This document shows positions 30,433 to 43,800 of a stretch of 64,000 nucleotides of DNA, in pieces. Position 1 is the first letter of the stretch, and each line of letters opens with the position of its first letter. The translations under genes were made by a program, and so were the position numbers. The notes under the pieces were generated by a model, which worked only from the letters and a program-made list of their open reading frames with translations, was not told the DNA's origin and made no database searches. The stretch is from Albula goreensis. Lineage: Eukaryota; Chordata; Actinopteri; Albuliformes; Albulidae. The stretch covers positions 45,040,182-45,104,181 of the forward strand of contig CM040742.1 of NCBI GenBank assembly GCA_022829145.1, written 5' to 3'.

Positions 30433-31010
30433 GCCCTCCAGCACTGGAGTTAAACCTGCAGACACTGTGGCCCTCCAGGACTGGAGTTAAACCTGCAGAC
30501 ACTGCAGCTCTCCAGGACTGGAGTTAAACCTGCAGACACTGCGGCCCTCCAGGACTGGGGCTAAACCTGCAGACACTGTGGCCCTCCAGGACTGGAGTTA
30601 AACCTGCAGACACTGTGGCCCTCCAGGACTGGAGTTAAACCTGCAGACACTGCAGCTCTCCAGGACTGGAGTTAAACCTGCAGACACTGTGGCCCTGCAG
30701 GACTGGAGTTAAACCTGCAGACACTGTGGCCCTCCAGGACTGGAGTTAAACCTGCAGACACTGCAGCTCTCCAGGACTGGAGTTAAACCTGCAGACACTG
30801 CGGCCCTCCAGGACTGGAGTTAAACCTGCAGACACTGCGGGCCCTGCAGGACTGGAGTTAAACCTGCAGACACTGCGGCCCTCCAGGACTGGAGTTAAAC
30901 CTGCAGACACTGCGGGCCCTGCAGGACTGGAGTTAAACCTGCAGACACTGCGGCCCTCCAGGACTGGAGTTAAACCTGCAGGGACTGCAGGCCACCAGGA
31001 CTGGAGCTAA
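30433..31010. repeat. 37-bp minisatellite, about 15.5 copies
   Basis: The unit contains CTCCAGGACTGGAGTTAAAC followed by CTGCAGACACTG and a variable GTGGCC, GCGGCC or GCAGCT join. The internal CCAGGACTGG is a near palindrome. There are no variable spacers between units, so it is a minisatellite. Confidence 0.95.
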
Positions 31011-33531
31011 ACAAGTTCAAATCAGTTGCAGAAGCAGCAAAAAAGCATGCAATCAAGAAAGCAGAAGTCAGTTGTGGAAACATTCTGAGTAATATTGTTA
31101 ATTTGAGGAAATTAATGGGTTTGAACAGCTTCACCTCACATTCGTTTCAGTTTTCATTCCCATAGCAGAGGGTGAAAGTTGAAAATTCTCTGATTAACAT
31201 GTTAGACATTATCAATTCACTCCCTGGGCTGAGATATTATATTATAACTAACTATTATAAGTATACTGTATATCTATCCAACAAATATAATTCAAATAAG
31301 GATGTAAGCAACATGCATGTACCAAATATGTACTTGCAGCAATGTGTTGTGCACAGAAATGCATGGATATTTTGCCAAGTTACTAAAATATTTTACAGAT
31401 CCAATTTACATGAAGTATCTTCCGGGAATTACTGGAATACCATTCCACCAATCGGTGCAATTCCACACTGGTGTGTACACCACCATGTTCACTCAACGTC
31501 CATTGCCATAGAGATATATGAGGTACCATTGTGTGGATTATCTACATAAGTTATACTCTGGTTTAACCTGGAAATGAACATTTTTGACTGTTTCACTTGT
31601 TTCATGACAAAAGGAGACATTTTTAGCACCAGGCTTCTATTTGTTTTTACTAAAAACTTCAGCTGCGGCTCCTCAACTTCCAACATTCAGTTCTTCACAT
31701 TTTATGTCATTGCATTTACAGGACATCCACACGGATATACTACATTAAAAAGCAACAAAGAGTGTAGATAAGGAAAATATAGGAGCATGACTTTAAAAAA
31801 TGAACAAACACATCTGATAAATGTTAAAATTAAAGCCTAGTGCCCACGCTTCACAGAGGAGTTTCATAGCATGTGACCACTGAACATGTAAGCAAAGTAC
31901 CTCGGTAGGATGTTCAGCTGTATGAGAATGAAGTACTATGGGATGCTGTGGTATTGAGTGGTTTATTTTCAGACAACTTCACAGTCCACCAGTGGTGTTT
32001 TCTGCTAATTACACAGCTGCTTGAAACATTGAAATACAATCAAACAAAAACTGTTGTATGAGGTACATTATGTTGCTAATATGTTGCTTTGTTCCATTAT
32101 TTTCAGCTAAAAATGTTCCACTAAAACAGTCTTGAATGGGCATTCATATTCATGAAGAACAATGATAAGTTCCGTTGGAGATAATCATGAAATATCATAT
32201 CCCTTTACTAGTAAATGATTAACATGTTCTCAATTACTCACATTAGCCATTCTCATCCTGACAGTCATGATAATGTAACTCAAAAGATTAGGATAGAAAC
32301 GGATACTTTTTATCTGTGTGACTCACTGAACACGTGTTCCAGCTCCTACTACTCCAACTACTACTTTTATTACCTGTGGTCTTATGGTTTAAACCTGAGG
32401 TGTATAAACTCCAGCTAGATAAATTGCAGTCAACCCACTGATCTCTGAGCTACTGCTGAAGAGATAAGAAACATATGTATTTGCTGAAACCTTGCATATG
32501 TGGTTGTTGACTTTCATTAGCAACTCAAGTGGCCTTATCACAGTTATAAATTAATGTGCGAACCCATCACAGTGAGAGCTTTATTGTAGTTTTGTGCTGG
32601 ACTGTTCATGTTCAAGGTAACTGTAAGGAGAATACTACCACTGAGCTCCACATACAAGTAGCTTTTTTAAAAATATGAAATATACAACCTTCCACTGTCA
32701 TTTTCAACAAATGTTTTCAGTTTCAGTGACCAGGTAGACTGTGCAGATTTGCACAAAATATAAAATACATAAAATTAAAACACTAAATTGATCGGACAGG
32801 TTGGAAAATCACTTAATGGGAAACCAGATAGCTCAGCTGAGCTGTTGTCTCGTCCACATATCGGTCCCTGGGAGTCCCAGCCCCGGCCCTGCTATCTATG
32901 CCTCTTCTCTGTGACCCTCTCAGCTTTCCTACTGTCTGAATAAAGAAAAAATACATAAAGTGGGTGGCTTGGCCACTATCCTTAATTAAATGACATAATG
33001 TAGCCTTATGAGGGTGTGCATGTGTGTTTAAGAGCAATCTATGGCTTGCTATAATTCAGTGGTTGTCATTAAGTTTAGAACAAAAATTCGCACACAGGGG
33101 ATCCATAGGATAGAGCCTGAGAGCCAATGATGTAGAGCTTGAAAGATGAAAAAAGTAGTAGTCATAGCACTTACCTAGCTAATTTGGTCTCCAAAAAGAA
33201 ACCTAGGTAACTGAAGGTACATCAACATACTCCATATTCACTCATAAGTTTTATCTTCTGAAATATTAACCTCTCAGTCACTGAAAAACCTATTATTCCA
33301 CAGAGAGGGAGAGGGGAGTTGGGTCACAGGCAGATTCAGACATTTTAAAAAGCCAGCAAGGGAAAGTTTACATACACGCTTCCTACTGTAAGTACGTGAG
33401 TGTGTTGGGTCATTTTTCCCTGGCAGAGTTATGAGAATTATAGCTCAAGTCTCATGGTGACTCCTGTGGTCTCCTCTATTTCAGTCCCAGGTCCCACAAT
33501 AGCTGCAAATCACAGCTCATGAAACACCTGT
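31011..33531. other. Intergenic interval between bckdha and b3gnt8
   Basis: No gene is supported. It contains copy B of the dispersed repeat (32290-32456). The rest is AT-rich and unremarkable. Confidence 0.5.
32290..32456 (+). repeat. 168-bp dispersed repeat, copy B
   Basis: It aligns along its length with 29031-29198, roughly 85-90% identical by eye, but lacks the left inverted arm found beside copy A. Confidence 0.7.
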
Positions 33532-33537
33532 TTTATT
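33532..33537 (-). terminator. Poly(A) signal for b3gnt8-like gene
   Basis: AATAAA on the minus strand, about 117 bases after the stop codon. It is the first good signal downstream of the gene. Confidence 0.45.
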
Positions 33538-33653
33538 GAAATCTAGTCATAGATTTGTCTGTGTGAACCTATTACCCTCTGGGTTGCCGGTCTTAACCCT
33601 AGACCTGCTTGAACAGCGCTTCTTTCCAGCACTCCGCCAGAGCTGTGGTCCTC

Positions 33654-35013
33654 TCAGCAGGTGAGAAGGGGGCTGTGCATGTGTTTCCAGAGCTGTATGA
33701 CCTGCTGAGGGGTGCGCTGGTGCACCAGGAAGAGACCCTTGTGGGCGCAGGCATTCTCGCGGTCAAGCTCGCGGATATCGAAGGTCTGGAAGCCGGGGTG
33801 GCCTTCCGGAGCGATCCCCAGGGCCTGGAAACACATCCCGGTGTACACGTCGTCAATGGGGAAGGATGCGATGTGGTGAGAGAGCAGGTGGAGCGGTCTC
33901 AGAGGGACCCTGAAAACACGAACCCTCCACCCCCAGCGTAAGTGGGGTAGGGCCCATCGTAGAAAGTGTGAGGGACATAGTATTTGCTTTTGGAGTCACG
34001 GAAAGGAGTTGCTTGGGCGACCACCTGGCCCATGTACAGCTTAGAGGCCTTCACTGGATCCAGGGAGCGGAGGTATCGGATCATGGCCTTTGGGTTCATG
34101 AAGACGTCGTCGTCACCCTTGAAGATGAAGGCAGCGTGGGGGCACCGGTCGGAGGCCCAGCCCAGGAAGGCGTTCTCCTTCAAGGTCAGATTGTAGAAGG
34201 AGTCCCTGAAGTCCCATTGGAGCAGGTCCCCAAATGCTGCGCCTCGAAACGCAGCAGCTCCCCGAGATCAGGGTCCCCCGGCGAGGACGTGCCCAGGAGG
34301 AAGACCGTCCGAACCTGCAGACCCCCCTCATACGAGGCCTCCCGGCCCCATGTGTCCCGCACTGCCTGCCGCCGTTCGAAGTTTCTGGGAATCGATTTGA
34401 TGGCGAGGAGGAGGAAGGGTTGCCAGCGTGCCCCGTCCCGTAAGGAGCACTTTTCAGGCTGGTCGATCAGAATGGGCGGGTCCCTGCAGTCCATGCCTTG
34501 GAGGAAGTCCTGGTACAGAGGTGGGTAGGAGCTGAAATCCTGGATGTTGGTTTTGAGGAGCTCAAGGCTCAAGGCGCCGCAGGTGGACTGCCCGGCCGTG
34601 TCGTTCCCCAGCAGGATTCCCGCCGAATCCAGCTGCTTGAGCAGCGCGTGCTGCTTCCTGTTCCAGAACGCGCTGTTCTGCGGGATGGCTTTTCTGAAGC
34701 TCTCTGTGATTACGACCCGGCTCAGGCTGGGCTGAGGTTTTGCTGTCCGACTGCTCTTCTTTTTATTGGGGGTGACCGGAATAACTTTGGGGGCGCGGTC
34801 TGTTACCACCTCCACCACTGCCCTGACTTTCGTTGCCCCCACGGTCGAGGGGTGCTCCATTCTCAAGGAGAAAATGCAAATCAGGACGAAGGCGCAGGTG
34901 AGGCTGGCTGTGGCCACCACCTTGCTGCGTCTGAACCTCCTGAGAACCATGGCCGACACGGAACAGATTTGAGCGTAGAGGGACGCAAAAAGAGAAGGGG
35001 CGTCTTCCGACAT
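33654..35013 (-). CDS. b3gnt8: Beta-1,3-N-acetylglucosaminyltransferase, B3GNT8/B3GNT2-like, with two apparent frame changes
   Basis: A single coding exon on the minus strand. The product is a type II Golgi glycosyltransferase (GT31) that adds beta-1,3-GlcNAc to galactose to extend poly-N-acetyllactosamine. The likely start is Met at 34950 (MVLRRFRRSK, then a hydrophobic anchor); an upstream in-frame Met at 35013 sits directly after a splice-acceptor-like TTTTTATAG. Conserved blocks in order: CGALSLEL, the LIDQPEKC block, PFLLLAIKS, RRQAVRDTWGRE, the DxD metal site FKGDDDVF, YAGGGGFVFSG, DDVYTGMCFQALG, and the end HSPLLTC before TGA at 33654. The reading frame changes twice, near 34228-34231 (a run of four C on the plus strand where five are expected) and near 33897-33908; each is consistent with one missing base. 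All catalytic motifs survive, so I favour assembly error over a pseudogene. Sequence resembles B3GNT2 strongly; the B3GNT8 name rests on position beside bckdha. Confidence 0.78.
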
Positions 35014-35386
35014 CTATAAAAACCGCAAACCTTACAGTCACTGTCAAGCTGGCATTGAGGTCCACACAGGCTTCACCTAAAAGACAAACACAACTGAATT
35101 GAAGCTAAACAAACACAGGTGGATACAAAACTCTGCTTGGTCATTCTTTGGATTATATTAACTGCAGCGAGCAGTTTTCACAACGTTAGTGTAGATCGTT
35201 TATTCTTAATGTAGTTATTTATTTGTCCGTGTTGGTTCAAATGAATGCCTATGTTAATATTACGTGGCCAGAGATTTCCCTGGCATTTTAACGGTGTTGC
35301 ATAAAAAAAGCAATAATGAAAGCAAAAATATTGTTAAGGCTACAATTACCAGTTCAGCGCCATATCTTGTGTTCTCTTGCCACTGT

Positions 35387-35475
<89 letters not shown>

Positions 35476-38400
35476 GTTGAACCTGTACCGACATAACATG
35501 ACACTTTTAAATTTACTTTTAGGTAGAGTTCCCTACGAAGAACAATGTCTCGCCGATCTAATCCATCATAATGCAGACATATTCAAAGACTCTTTCTTAC
35601 CAATAACGGATTACTTTTAACTTTTTTATCTGCCGACTAAGTTATAGTAAAATAGGGTGGTTGAACTGATTTTCCTTTGAGTTGATGGCAGCATCATTGT
35701 TGCACTGCCATTTCAGTTCTACCAGCCGAACCATTAGACTGTTCATGCAAATTCATGAAAATGCACAGATTGGCGAGCATATCAAACAGAAGATATAAAA
35801 AACGTCTTCAGTCGTCCACCACTTCTACTACTTCACGGAACAGTACATTGCGAAAAGCAGGTTTTATATATAGGCCAACAGTTCAATTCTAAAGAGTTTT
35901 TTTTTTTTTTTTTTTTTTTTGCGAAAGAAGCATCTGCTAAACGACCGTTAAACGAGCGTCGGACTCTGACCCTAAATTCCAAGAGATGAATTTTGCAAAT
36001 TTTTAATCTGTCGCATGTGACAGAACTGTAGAAAACCTGTCCCCAACATACGTTACTATCACGCTCAAATGTGAATGTTACATATGTGCCTGCATATGTA
36101 TGTTTTATTTGTTTGTTAATGTTGTATTTTAAACGTTTTTTCGGTTAAAAATACGTATTTGAATTATGGCCATAACTTTACAATCAAAATAGATGTACAC
36201 AACGCAGAAACTAAGTTAAGATACAGAAACAATGGTAAGAGGAACAAGACACACAATGACGGTCAATAAATAATACATACATAGAAATAAATAATAAATT
36301 ATGAAAACGCGTGGAGCAGAAAAACACACCACCCTGTAGGCTGACGCGCTCAAACATGAACAATCACCACCTCCAAAGGCAGAGGTGAGGGCAATTAAGA
36401 GAGCCGGGTACAAGGTTAGCTCACAAAATAACAACGTATTTTTCTCATTCCCAGTAGGATACGGTCGTGAGGTTAGGGATGTTGGGATTAGACACAGCCG
36501 GGTCATTGGAGGCAAGCAAGCCCCAGAAATAGCATGACGGAGAAAAGGACATTTTGCTTTTGAGCAGTGTTTTGATGGTGGGAACGGTGGTCTATCTGCT
36601 TTGTATTATATTTGAGGTTAAACAAAGCATATTATTGTTCCTGGCCAAAACATGCTAGTCTACAATGAAACCAGTTCCTCCAGCTGCGTGACTGGAGGTA
36701 CTTGTATGTGTATGACAATAATGTGCAGAGAAGATCAAATAGTTTCAGTCTGTAAGGAAGTATATCAAGATATTTTTATCTTTCCGGCATTTAGAGGAAT
36801 AAAATATTTTACGAAACCCATGTCTTCTTCAGTTTTCTTCTCAGTCAGTAATATTTCCTGAACTGTGCAAACCAATTAATACATTTTAATGAAATGTCTA
36901 CATTTAATGAACTTGTTGAAATACTTATTGATTATTCTGCAATTAATTCCAACCTCCAGCTAGTAATTCGTTTTTTTATGTAAAATATTTTACGGTTTCA
37001 TCAAAACCACCATGTGCTTGGCTCCCATACAATGTGGCTCTTTAAAATTAGTTCATTTTTCTTCCTGAGAATCTGGTACTCTGTACTTACATTCATGCAA
37101 AAAAGAAGCAAAAAGGAAAGGAACGACAGGGAGAATCGGACAGAATTTCCATGTGAATGATACGTTCATCCTTCGGGCAAAAGACTCAAACTATTCTTAG
37201 AAAGCATTTTTTTTGCCTTGTGTGCTTTCAATGATCCTTATCTCTAATCGAGGTAACAGGTAAGCCCCCATTTCAGACATATTGCTCATCTTCGTTGTGC
37301 GGATAGGCAGACGCACAATGGTTCCACTAATGTAAAGACACCACTAATAAGATATATGTTTAAGACGATTCGCCAATTCATAGAGGGGGCTGGTTGAGCG
37401 CATTTGATAAAACCCACTATGCGCGAGACTGCTTTGACCTTTACACTTTCCTTTCTCGTGGTCCTGAAGCTTACTAACCGAATGCTAATCTTAAACACAG
37501 TTTTACAACTATAACGTATACAAGTAGAGTCCATTTATATAAAAATGACAGATGATTTTTGTTACATAGAAAAGATCACATATTATCCATGATGCATAAT
37601 AGACAACCAAATTCAGATTAAATTACATCCAGAACCGTTTTAAACAAACCAGTGCCGCAATAATTAAGTGATAATTTGTAACTTCGTTCTCGTGCCATCC
37701 CTGTGACTTACCGAGTCATTCATCGCTTTTGTGTTTTGCAAATTGCTTCCAACTGTACAGCGCCCGAGGCGACTAGCTTTTCGTCAACAGCACCATACAA
37801 AAATATAACTGATTACTGCATTACCTCGAACAATGTATGATCATTCATGATAACGTTCACGGTTTTCCCAAGTGTCTCTATTGTACTGTAGTTGGCTACC
37901 AGTTAAAATACATTTAAAAGAAAATGTCTTGGCCCACGCCCCTGAATTTCAGTCTGGCTTTGTATTTGCAGAAGTTGAGATATATCCTATTGACGATATA
38001 GGCTCTCAAGACTTCCGTCGCAGACAACTAAGGGAAACAATTTGTCTCTTTAATAGGAGATAGCCAGTGAATTAAAACAGTTTACTGTAACACATCTTTG
38101 CCACTTACATTAATCCCTCGATTCCCCTGCTGTTCTTCATTTTCGGTGTACAAGTGTCCAAAAACGAGGCGCCTCACTTCTCGAATTAAAGTTTATGAAA
38201 TGTTATCGCCTGTCAAGACCACGTGAAGTTCCCAGTTGGTAGCAGACGTCCGCAGGTGCAGAGCGTGGGAGGAAATAAAGCACTGAACCGAATCCTGCTC
38301 AGGGCAGTTAAACGCTCACCTTCCGAGCCTCCTGACGCAGGGTTTAGGGGTGGGAGGGAAGTGCGTGTGGCCGTGCCCACCACGGCAAGTACTCTGCAGC

Positions 38401-40714
38401 TCAAGCGACTTCAGCAACTGCTTTGTCAACACCTTTCTGTGAGTTTCTGTTAGTCCCTTACCCCCAGTGCACGAATATGCAAAACGTCACCGTTTTACAT
38501 GTCTCCAACTGAGACAGGGCGTATACAAAATTAAAAAAAAAAACCCGAAATGTTAGTTTCAACAGACCTTTGATTAGACAAATGTACTTGTCAAGAGGTA
38601 TTTACACAAAACACACACGAATATGAGGAAGTCATACAAGTGTTTAATATCGTTTTTCCCCCAAAGAACATGATGCAGTAAAGTTCCTGTACATACAAAT
38701 CGAGTTTTGGTTTATTTCACAAACGAGCAGTGCCGCTCACCGTTAATACCAATGTGGCGGGGGTCGCAGGCTCCATTTCATATTCTGTGACACAGTGGTT
38801 CTAGGAAACCGTGGCTGTCATTTCCCGCTTCGGTCCTAGTGTTTTTTTTTTTCTCGTGTCCTTCAAAGTTTGGCGTTCTTTTGTAGTTAAATGCTGTTAG
38901 TGTGCGACTAAGAGTTCATATTAAATTTTTTCAAGACATCCTCAGCTAAAGGTTTAGGCCATGAGACATGCATGATTTTGCCCACATTGTGCCAATCTCG
39001 GCACGCCCACTTATCGCATATCGAGAAGAGCGGACTGACTTTCGGCAATGACGCCCGTGCGTCGCCACAACTTGATATTTTAATTTCTTCAGTCCTGCAT
39101 AAAAATTAAGTAATAAACCAAAGGCTATGACAGGATCAAAAATGGAAACAGCTTACAATTCAACATATATTCACTATACATTTAAAGGGAAACGTTTTGA
39201 TGAAGAAACTCAAGATCGTTTCAAAATCAACGTGTTAATATCTAAATATACTTACTAAATGAATATATATATATGAAACAAAGAAATAAATAAAAATGAT
39301 TTTATGTACTGCGCCTTGCTTTCCAACGGCTGAGACAATATAGTAACAACAAAAAACACTTTATTCAAAGAAATCAAACGTATTTAAAGAAAACAGATAA
39401 AGTGTCAGGGTGAAAAGTTGAAAATAGCATTCCAGGAAAAAAAGTGGGTTTTGCCACTCTGTTTTACAAAATTACAATAAAAGAACAAGGCAAGTCGCTG
39501 TGCACCCATATCTTAAGTCAGCAAAACCGTTCACGGGAAGAGCGTTTTTTTCCGAGTTTTAAGGTGTGTGGCAACTTAAAACTGGAAGAACCGCTCTGCT
39601 GTGAAACTTCCAACAACAATACAATGGGGTGTTATGGTGGGACAGAGCAACAGACCACGGCGTGACAACAGTCAAGATTCGGACAGACTTTTCAGCCATT
39701 AATCAATATAGACAAAAGAGCTTGGCTGCTTAGTTCTGACCTGACACCCACCCATCCAAACAAATACACGTTTGAACAAGATGGTTTCTTGTTTGATCTT
39801 TTACTCTCAGTCAGCACTGATATCTAAACCCACAATTAGGAATTTTAAAACAATGTGTTTTAATGATGTCTATTTGCCCCTGGAGTTTATTTGATAAAAT
39901 CTCAAAACCAAAACTTGTGAAACAACTAATGTTGTAATGTGAGTTTTACTGTAGCCTTTGTAATGTTAAGTGTGGACCAGCTTTAAATTAAAAAGCTGTC
40001 ATTTGCCGTAGGCAAAGGCAAAGCTGTGTTCTATGTCTGTCCGAAATTTGCTGTGTGAACGCGAAACCCTGATTGGTTTCTCTCTTGTCCCTGTCTCCAT
40101 CTGTTTCTGGGCACTAGTGTTATTTGGAGTCCTTGTATAGACCCTTTGTTGCCAAAATGTACAACACACCAAGCGAAGCGGAGGAATGGAAAGTCTACCT
40201 TCGAAACGGGGAAAAAAAACTAAAGGCAAGGCTGAGAAAAAGCCGCGTGTAGAAAGATGGCGCAATAATGTGGGTGGAATTGAAGTCGAGTTTGGTAAGG
40301 GAAAGTCTGTAGCAAGTACTGCAGTTAGGAAGAAATGAGCGGAAGGTTGACAGGAAGAACTGGGAAGTACTTACAGGAAATTAAGATGTCATGAATCCAA
40401 AAAAGGTGGAGCTTCAATGAGCTGTCAATAACTAACTTCTAACCTAATCTAAATTCTTTTGCTCTCCGCGGGAAAGCAAAATAATTGATTGGACACAAGA
40501 TACAGGTAGCACACTGAACACTGTTTTTAGTTCTATAAAGTTCAGTAAACCGAATAGAAAGGCAATCAAGACATCCCTCATAATTTAAAAAAAAAAAGTT
40601 ATAATAAAGTAAAAGATTATGTCTTTTTACTTAATGTTTAATTTATACTGTTAAAATTTTCCTTGTCAAGAATTGTCCCTCGCACCTTATGTTCTTGTGT
40701 TTTTGTATTTTCTT
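35014..40714. other. Intergenic region between b3gnt8 and napa
   Basis: No coding exon is supported on either strand. It contains a (CA)n run (35388-35471) and a poly-T run (about 35898-35922). The part next to 35014 probably holds the b3gnt8 upstream non-coding exon and promoter. A CpG-richer patch lies at about 38200-38480. The rest is AT-rich. Confidence 0.5.
35388..35471. repeat. (CA)42 microsatellite
   Basis: A pure CA run about 370 bases upstream of the b3gnt8 start. Confidence 0.98.
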
Positions 40715-40720
40715 TTTATT
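40715..40720 (-). terminator. Candidate poly(A) signal for napa
   Basis: AATAAA on the minus strand, about 138 bases past the stop codon. Further AT-rich sequence downstream offers other candidates, so the true 3' end may be longer. Confidence 0.35.
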
Positions 40721-40857
40721 TTTGTCAGTATATTGTGGGTGGTGAAAAAAGAGAAATAAACAGAGGAAAAAAAGGTAGCACACTGTAACTCTGCCTTAAC
40801 TTCTGGCATCATGACACCTCATTTTCCCATGGCTATGAGCAAACAGGAGGCGGGCCG

Positions 40858-43800
40858 TTAGCGAAGGTCGCTCTCATCATCATGTAAGGTTTTCTTGATT
40901 CTGAGAAGCATCGTAGTTAGCCACTGGTCCAGCCGGGAGATCGAGTCAAACTCTTTCACCTGTAAAACAAGTTTAACATTAGTCATATGATATAAAACAG
41001 GATAAAACGACCTCAAAGGGAACAATCTATTTTCAAAATGTGACAAAAGCATCCCCTTCCCGTATCTGCTAAGCAGAAGTATTTGTCTAAATGTTAAGCA
41101 TGTGATATTTTCAGTTCTTAACTTCCAATAGCATTGTAAGGATCCCAATTAGCTGTGCCAATTAGCTTAATTAGCTGCTCTCACAAAGCCTATAAAATTA
41201 GCATTTTAATGAAAATAAAATCCTAAATAAATGTGATCACTCACAAATTATTTTTTACTTTTATAAAACGGATAATACTGAGTTCATACTTAACATTTTG
41301 ACAGAAGATATTCATGAGAAATGACACAAATGTTAAGACCCCCAGTTCTAGAGACTAAATCAGCAACTAAAGATGAAACACACTTTGACTTTGAGACAAT
41401 TGCACTGAACCAAGTTAATCACTTGTACAAATAACTCCCACGCTAAACATACATAGCTTCACCATGACTTGTCTTTTTTTAAGTGCAACCACACAAAGGG
41501 AAGTATTGGCTTGCATTAGCATGATCTGCTCTTTTTTTTCAGATTCAGTCTTGTGTGAAACGGCATTCATGTGCTAACTACCTTAAGAAAGAGAAGAATT
41601 GTTCTGAGACCTGTTCGTGGCACAGACCAATGGGAGTGTCACATTTCCTCCATCACATGCCAATTGTGTAATATGAAAAATAAAAAAAGAAACTGTTTGA
41701 CGTTATGGTTTCTGAAGAATCAACTCAACCATGCTACACCTCATGGGTTTGGAATGTAATCTATATATTTCCACAATCCACCAATCATTTTTTCAATCTT
41801 CGCCAGTAGCTAACCATACATATACTAAAGTGCACACTGAGCCCGACCCCACAAGATAAACCCAGGCCAATGTTTGCCAAGACTTCTCCGTATCATACAT
41901 TTCATTTCTGGATTAAAGTCACTGATAATAACAAAACACCAGATAAATCTACTTATGTTCTGTTGGGTAACTTTGATCTAGGGCAATACATTACATCAGA
42001 GTCAAGTCTGGTCATTTTTTTTTTTGCTGACCACGGGGAAAAATCTATCAACATTTAGCTCTTGGTCAGTGTCAATTTCAGGCCCTGGTTTTACTCCACC
42101 AATCAGTCTCTACCCTTGGAAGTCTGTAGCCTCTACTAGCTGTCGGTGTGTCACAGCACTAAAGTGCATTATTTATTTAACTGCCCTTTTTCCATATTTA
42201 CATAATTTAAGTAACTGACTTGTTTAAAGGTACCAAAAACCTAGTTTCCAAGGTGTACATTGGCTGCACACTGAAATTAAAATCACAAAAGCCCGCAGCC
42301 ACCACGGCTCTGCAGCTCTGTGGCTTCACCTGCTTTAGAACAGCAAAATGACCAGGGCTTCCTTACTGTGGATTACCAAAACCGGCAGGGTTTCATTTCA
42401 TTCATATTCATTTCATTTGAATCATTTTTCCTCTTTATGTTTGCTGGAATATCCAACTGCAGTTATACAGCCTAATCTGACATGCACTGTGTTGTGTTTC
42501 CATTCAGAGATCTGAAGGTTAAATCATTTTAAAATAATTTCTGAACTATCTTCTAATCACAGCTATGAGGCATGTGAGGTTCTTGACAACTGCTCAATAA
42601 AACCATAATATTAAAAGTCATTAATGCAGTTGGTTTTGGTGATCATTTATCTAATTTTATAATTAAAATGTGTTTATATTTTCTGGCTTCTCTGACATTT
42701 ATTTTCAATATAACCTCAGGGAAGCAGCCCATAAATTGATTTAAAAAAAAAAAAGAAAAGTAGTATGGGACAGAGACAGAAGGGGTAACTAGAGGTCATT
42801 GCAGCCCAAAAGAAAGCAGTTTGGGCTTAAATTTCACAGATTTCAAAGAGCTAGACGTATACTTACAGAGTCAGTATACGCATCAACGTTCTGTTCTTCA
42901 TAAGCATCAAGCAGTTTCTGTTGAAACAATTTTATCAAAACGGTATTAGAGTGGGCTTAAACTGACATTTTTACACAAAATACATAATTGATAGAATTGT
43001 TAAATGGTGCAAAATCATGGCTCCCAGACTTATGCTGCTTTAATGATTTTTTTTTGGGTACATAACGTATCCATCACAGACTCAGACATGAGTGTTTCTG
43101 GGTTGTCTCTCCTGATTGGTCCATGAGCATGACATCATCATAAGCCTAAAACAACCTAAAGCAATGCAGCAGAACTCACACCTGCCTGGACAATAAGCAC
43201 AGTAAGGGAGAAAGCTATTGAAAAAAAGGGGAGGGGCATGGAAAATATAGGGTGGGAGAGATAATAAATTCCACCTTCTTTAATCCTAGTGTGCTGGGTG
43301 GCAGGTAAACCAGAGGCTTAGAGAAAAAAAAAAAGTACAGGGGTGGTAGGAGAGAGGGACTTAAAGAGAACAAAAGAAGGGCTCACCTTCACCAGTTTGC
43401 ATTCTCGTGAATCTGAGAAAGCCGGGAACATCTCTTCATACTTCTGCACAGCCAGCTGAGGGGTCAGAGACAGAACAGAGGCGTGCTCAACCGCAATTAT
43501 AATGAAATGATATGACATAATTTTACAGTACCAATCTGCACAGCGGACACCCTTATTCAAGGCCGCGGCGGTCAAAGTGCACAATTTCTGCACTTGCGTA
43601 AAAGCAGATCCCCTTAATGCAGCGTTGGGTACAAACAGAAGCGCTCCACTAAAATTTCTATTTCACTCCAAGTACAAAATTACTTGGTTACAAATGTACT
43701 CAAGAATCAAAGGTAAAAGTACTGTGATGTATTTTAAATGGTAGTATTTTGATAGTACAAACTATGAAAGGCCACACTTTTAAATGTACTTAAGCCAAGT

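Noticed and set aside
30433-31010. Array resembling a CRISPR
   Set aside because: Units are directly adjacent without unique spacers, and the locus is in a vertebrate genome.
31172-31549. A 125-residue open frame downstream of bckdha
   Set aside because: AT-rich, low complexity, and no similarity to any family I know.
33609-35019. Plus-strand frames opposite the b3gnt8 exon
   Set aside because: The minus strand carries the glycosyltransferase motifs; the plus frames have no recognisable content.
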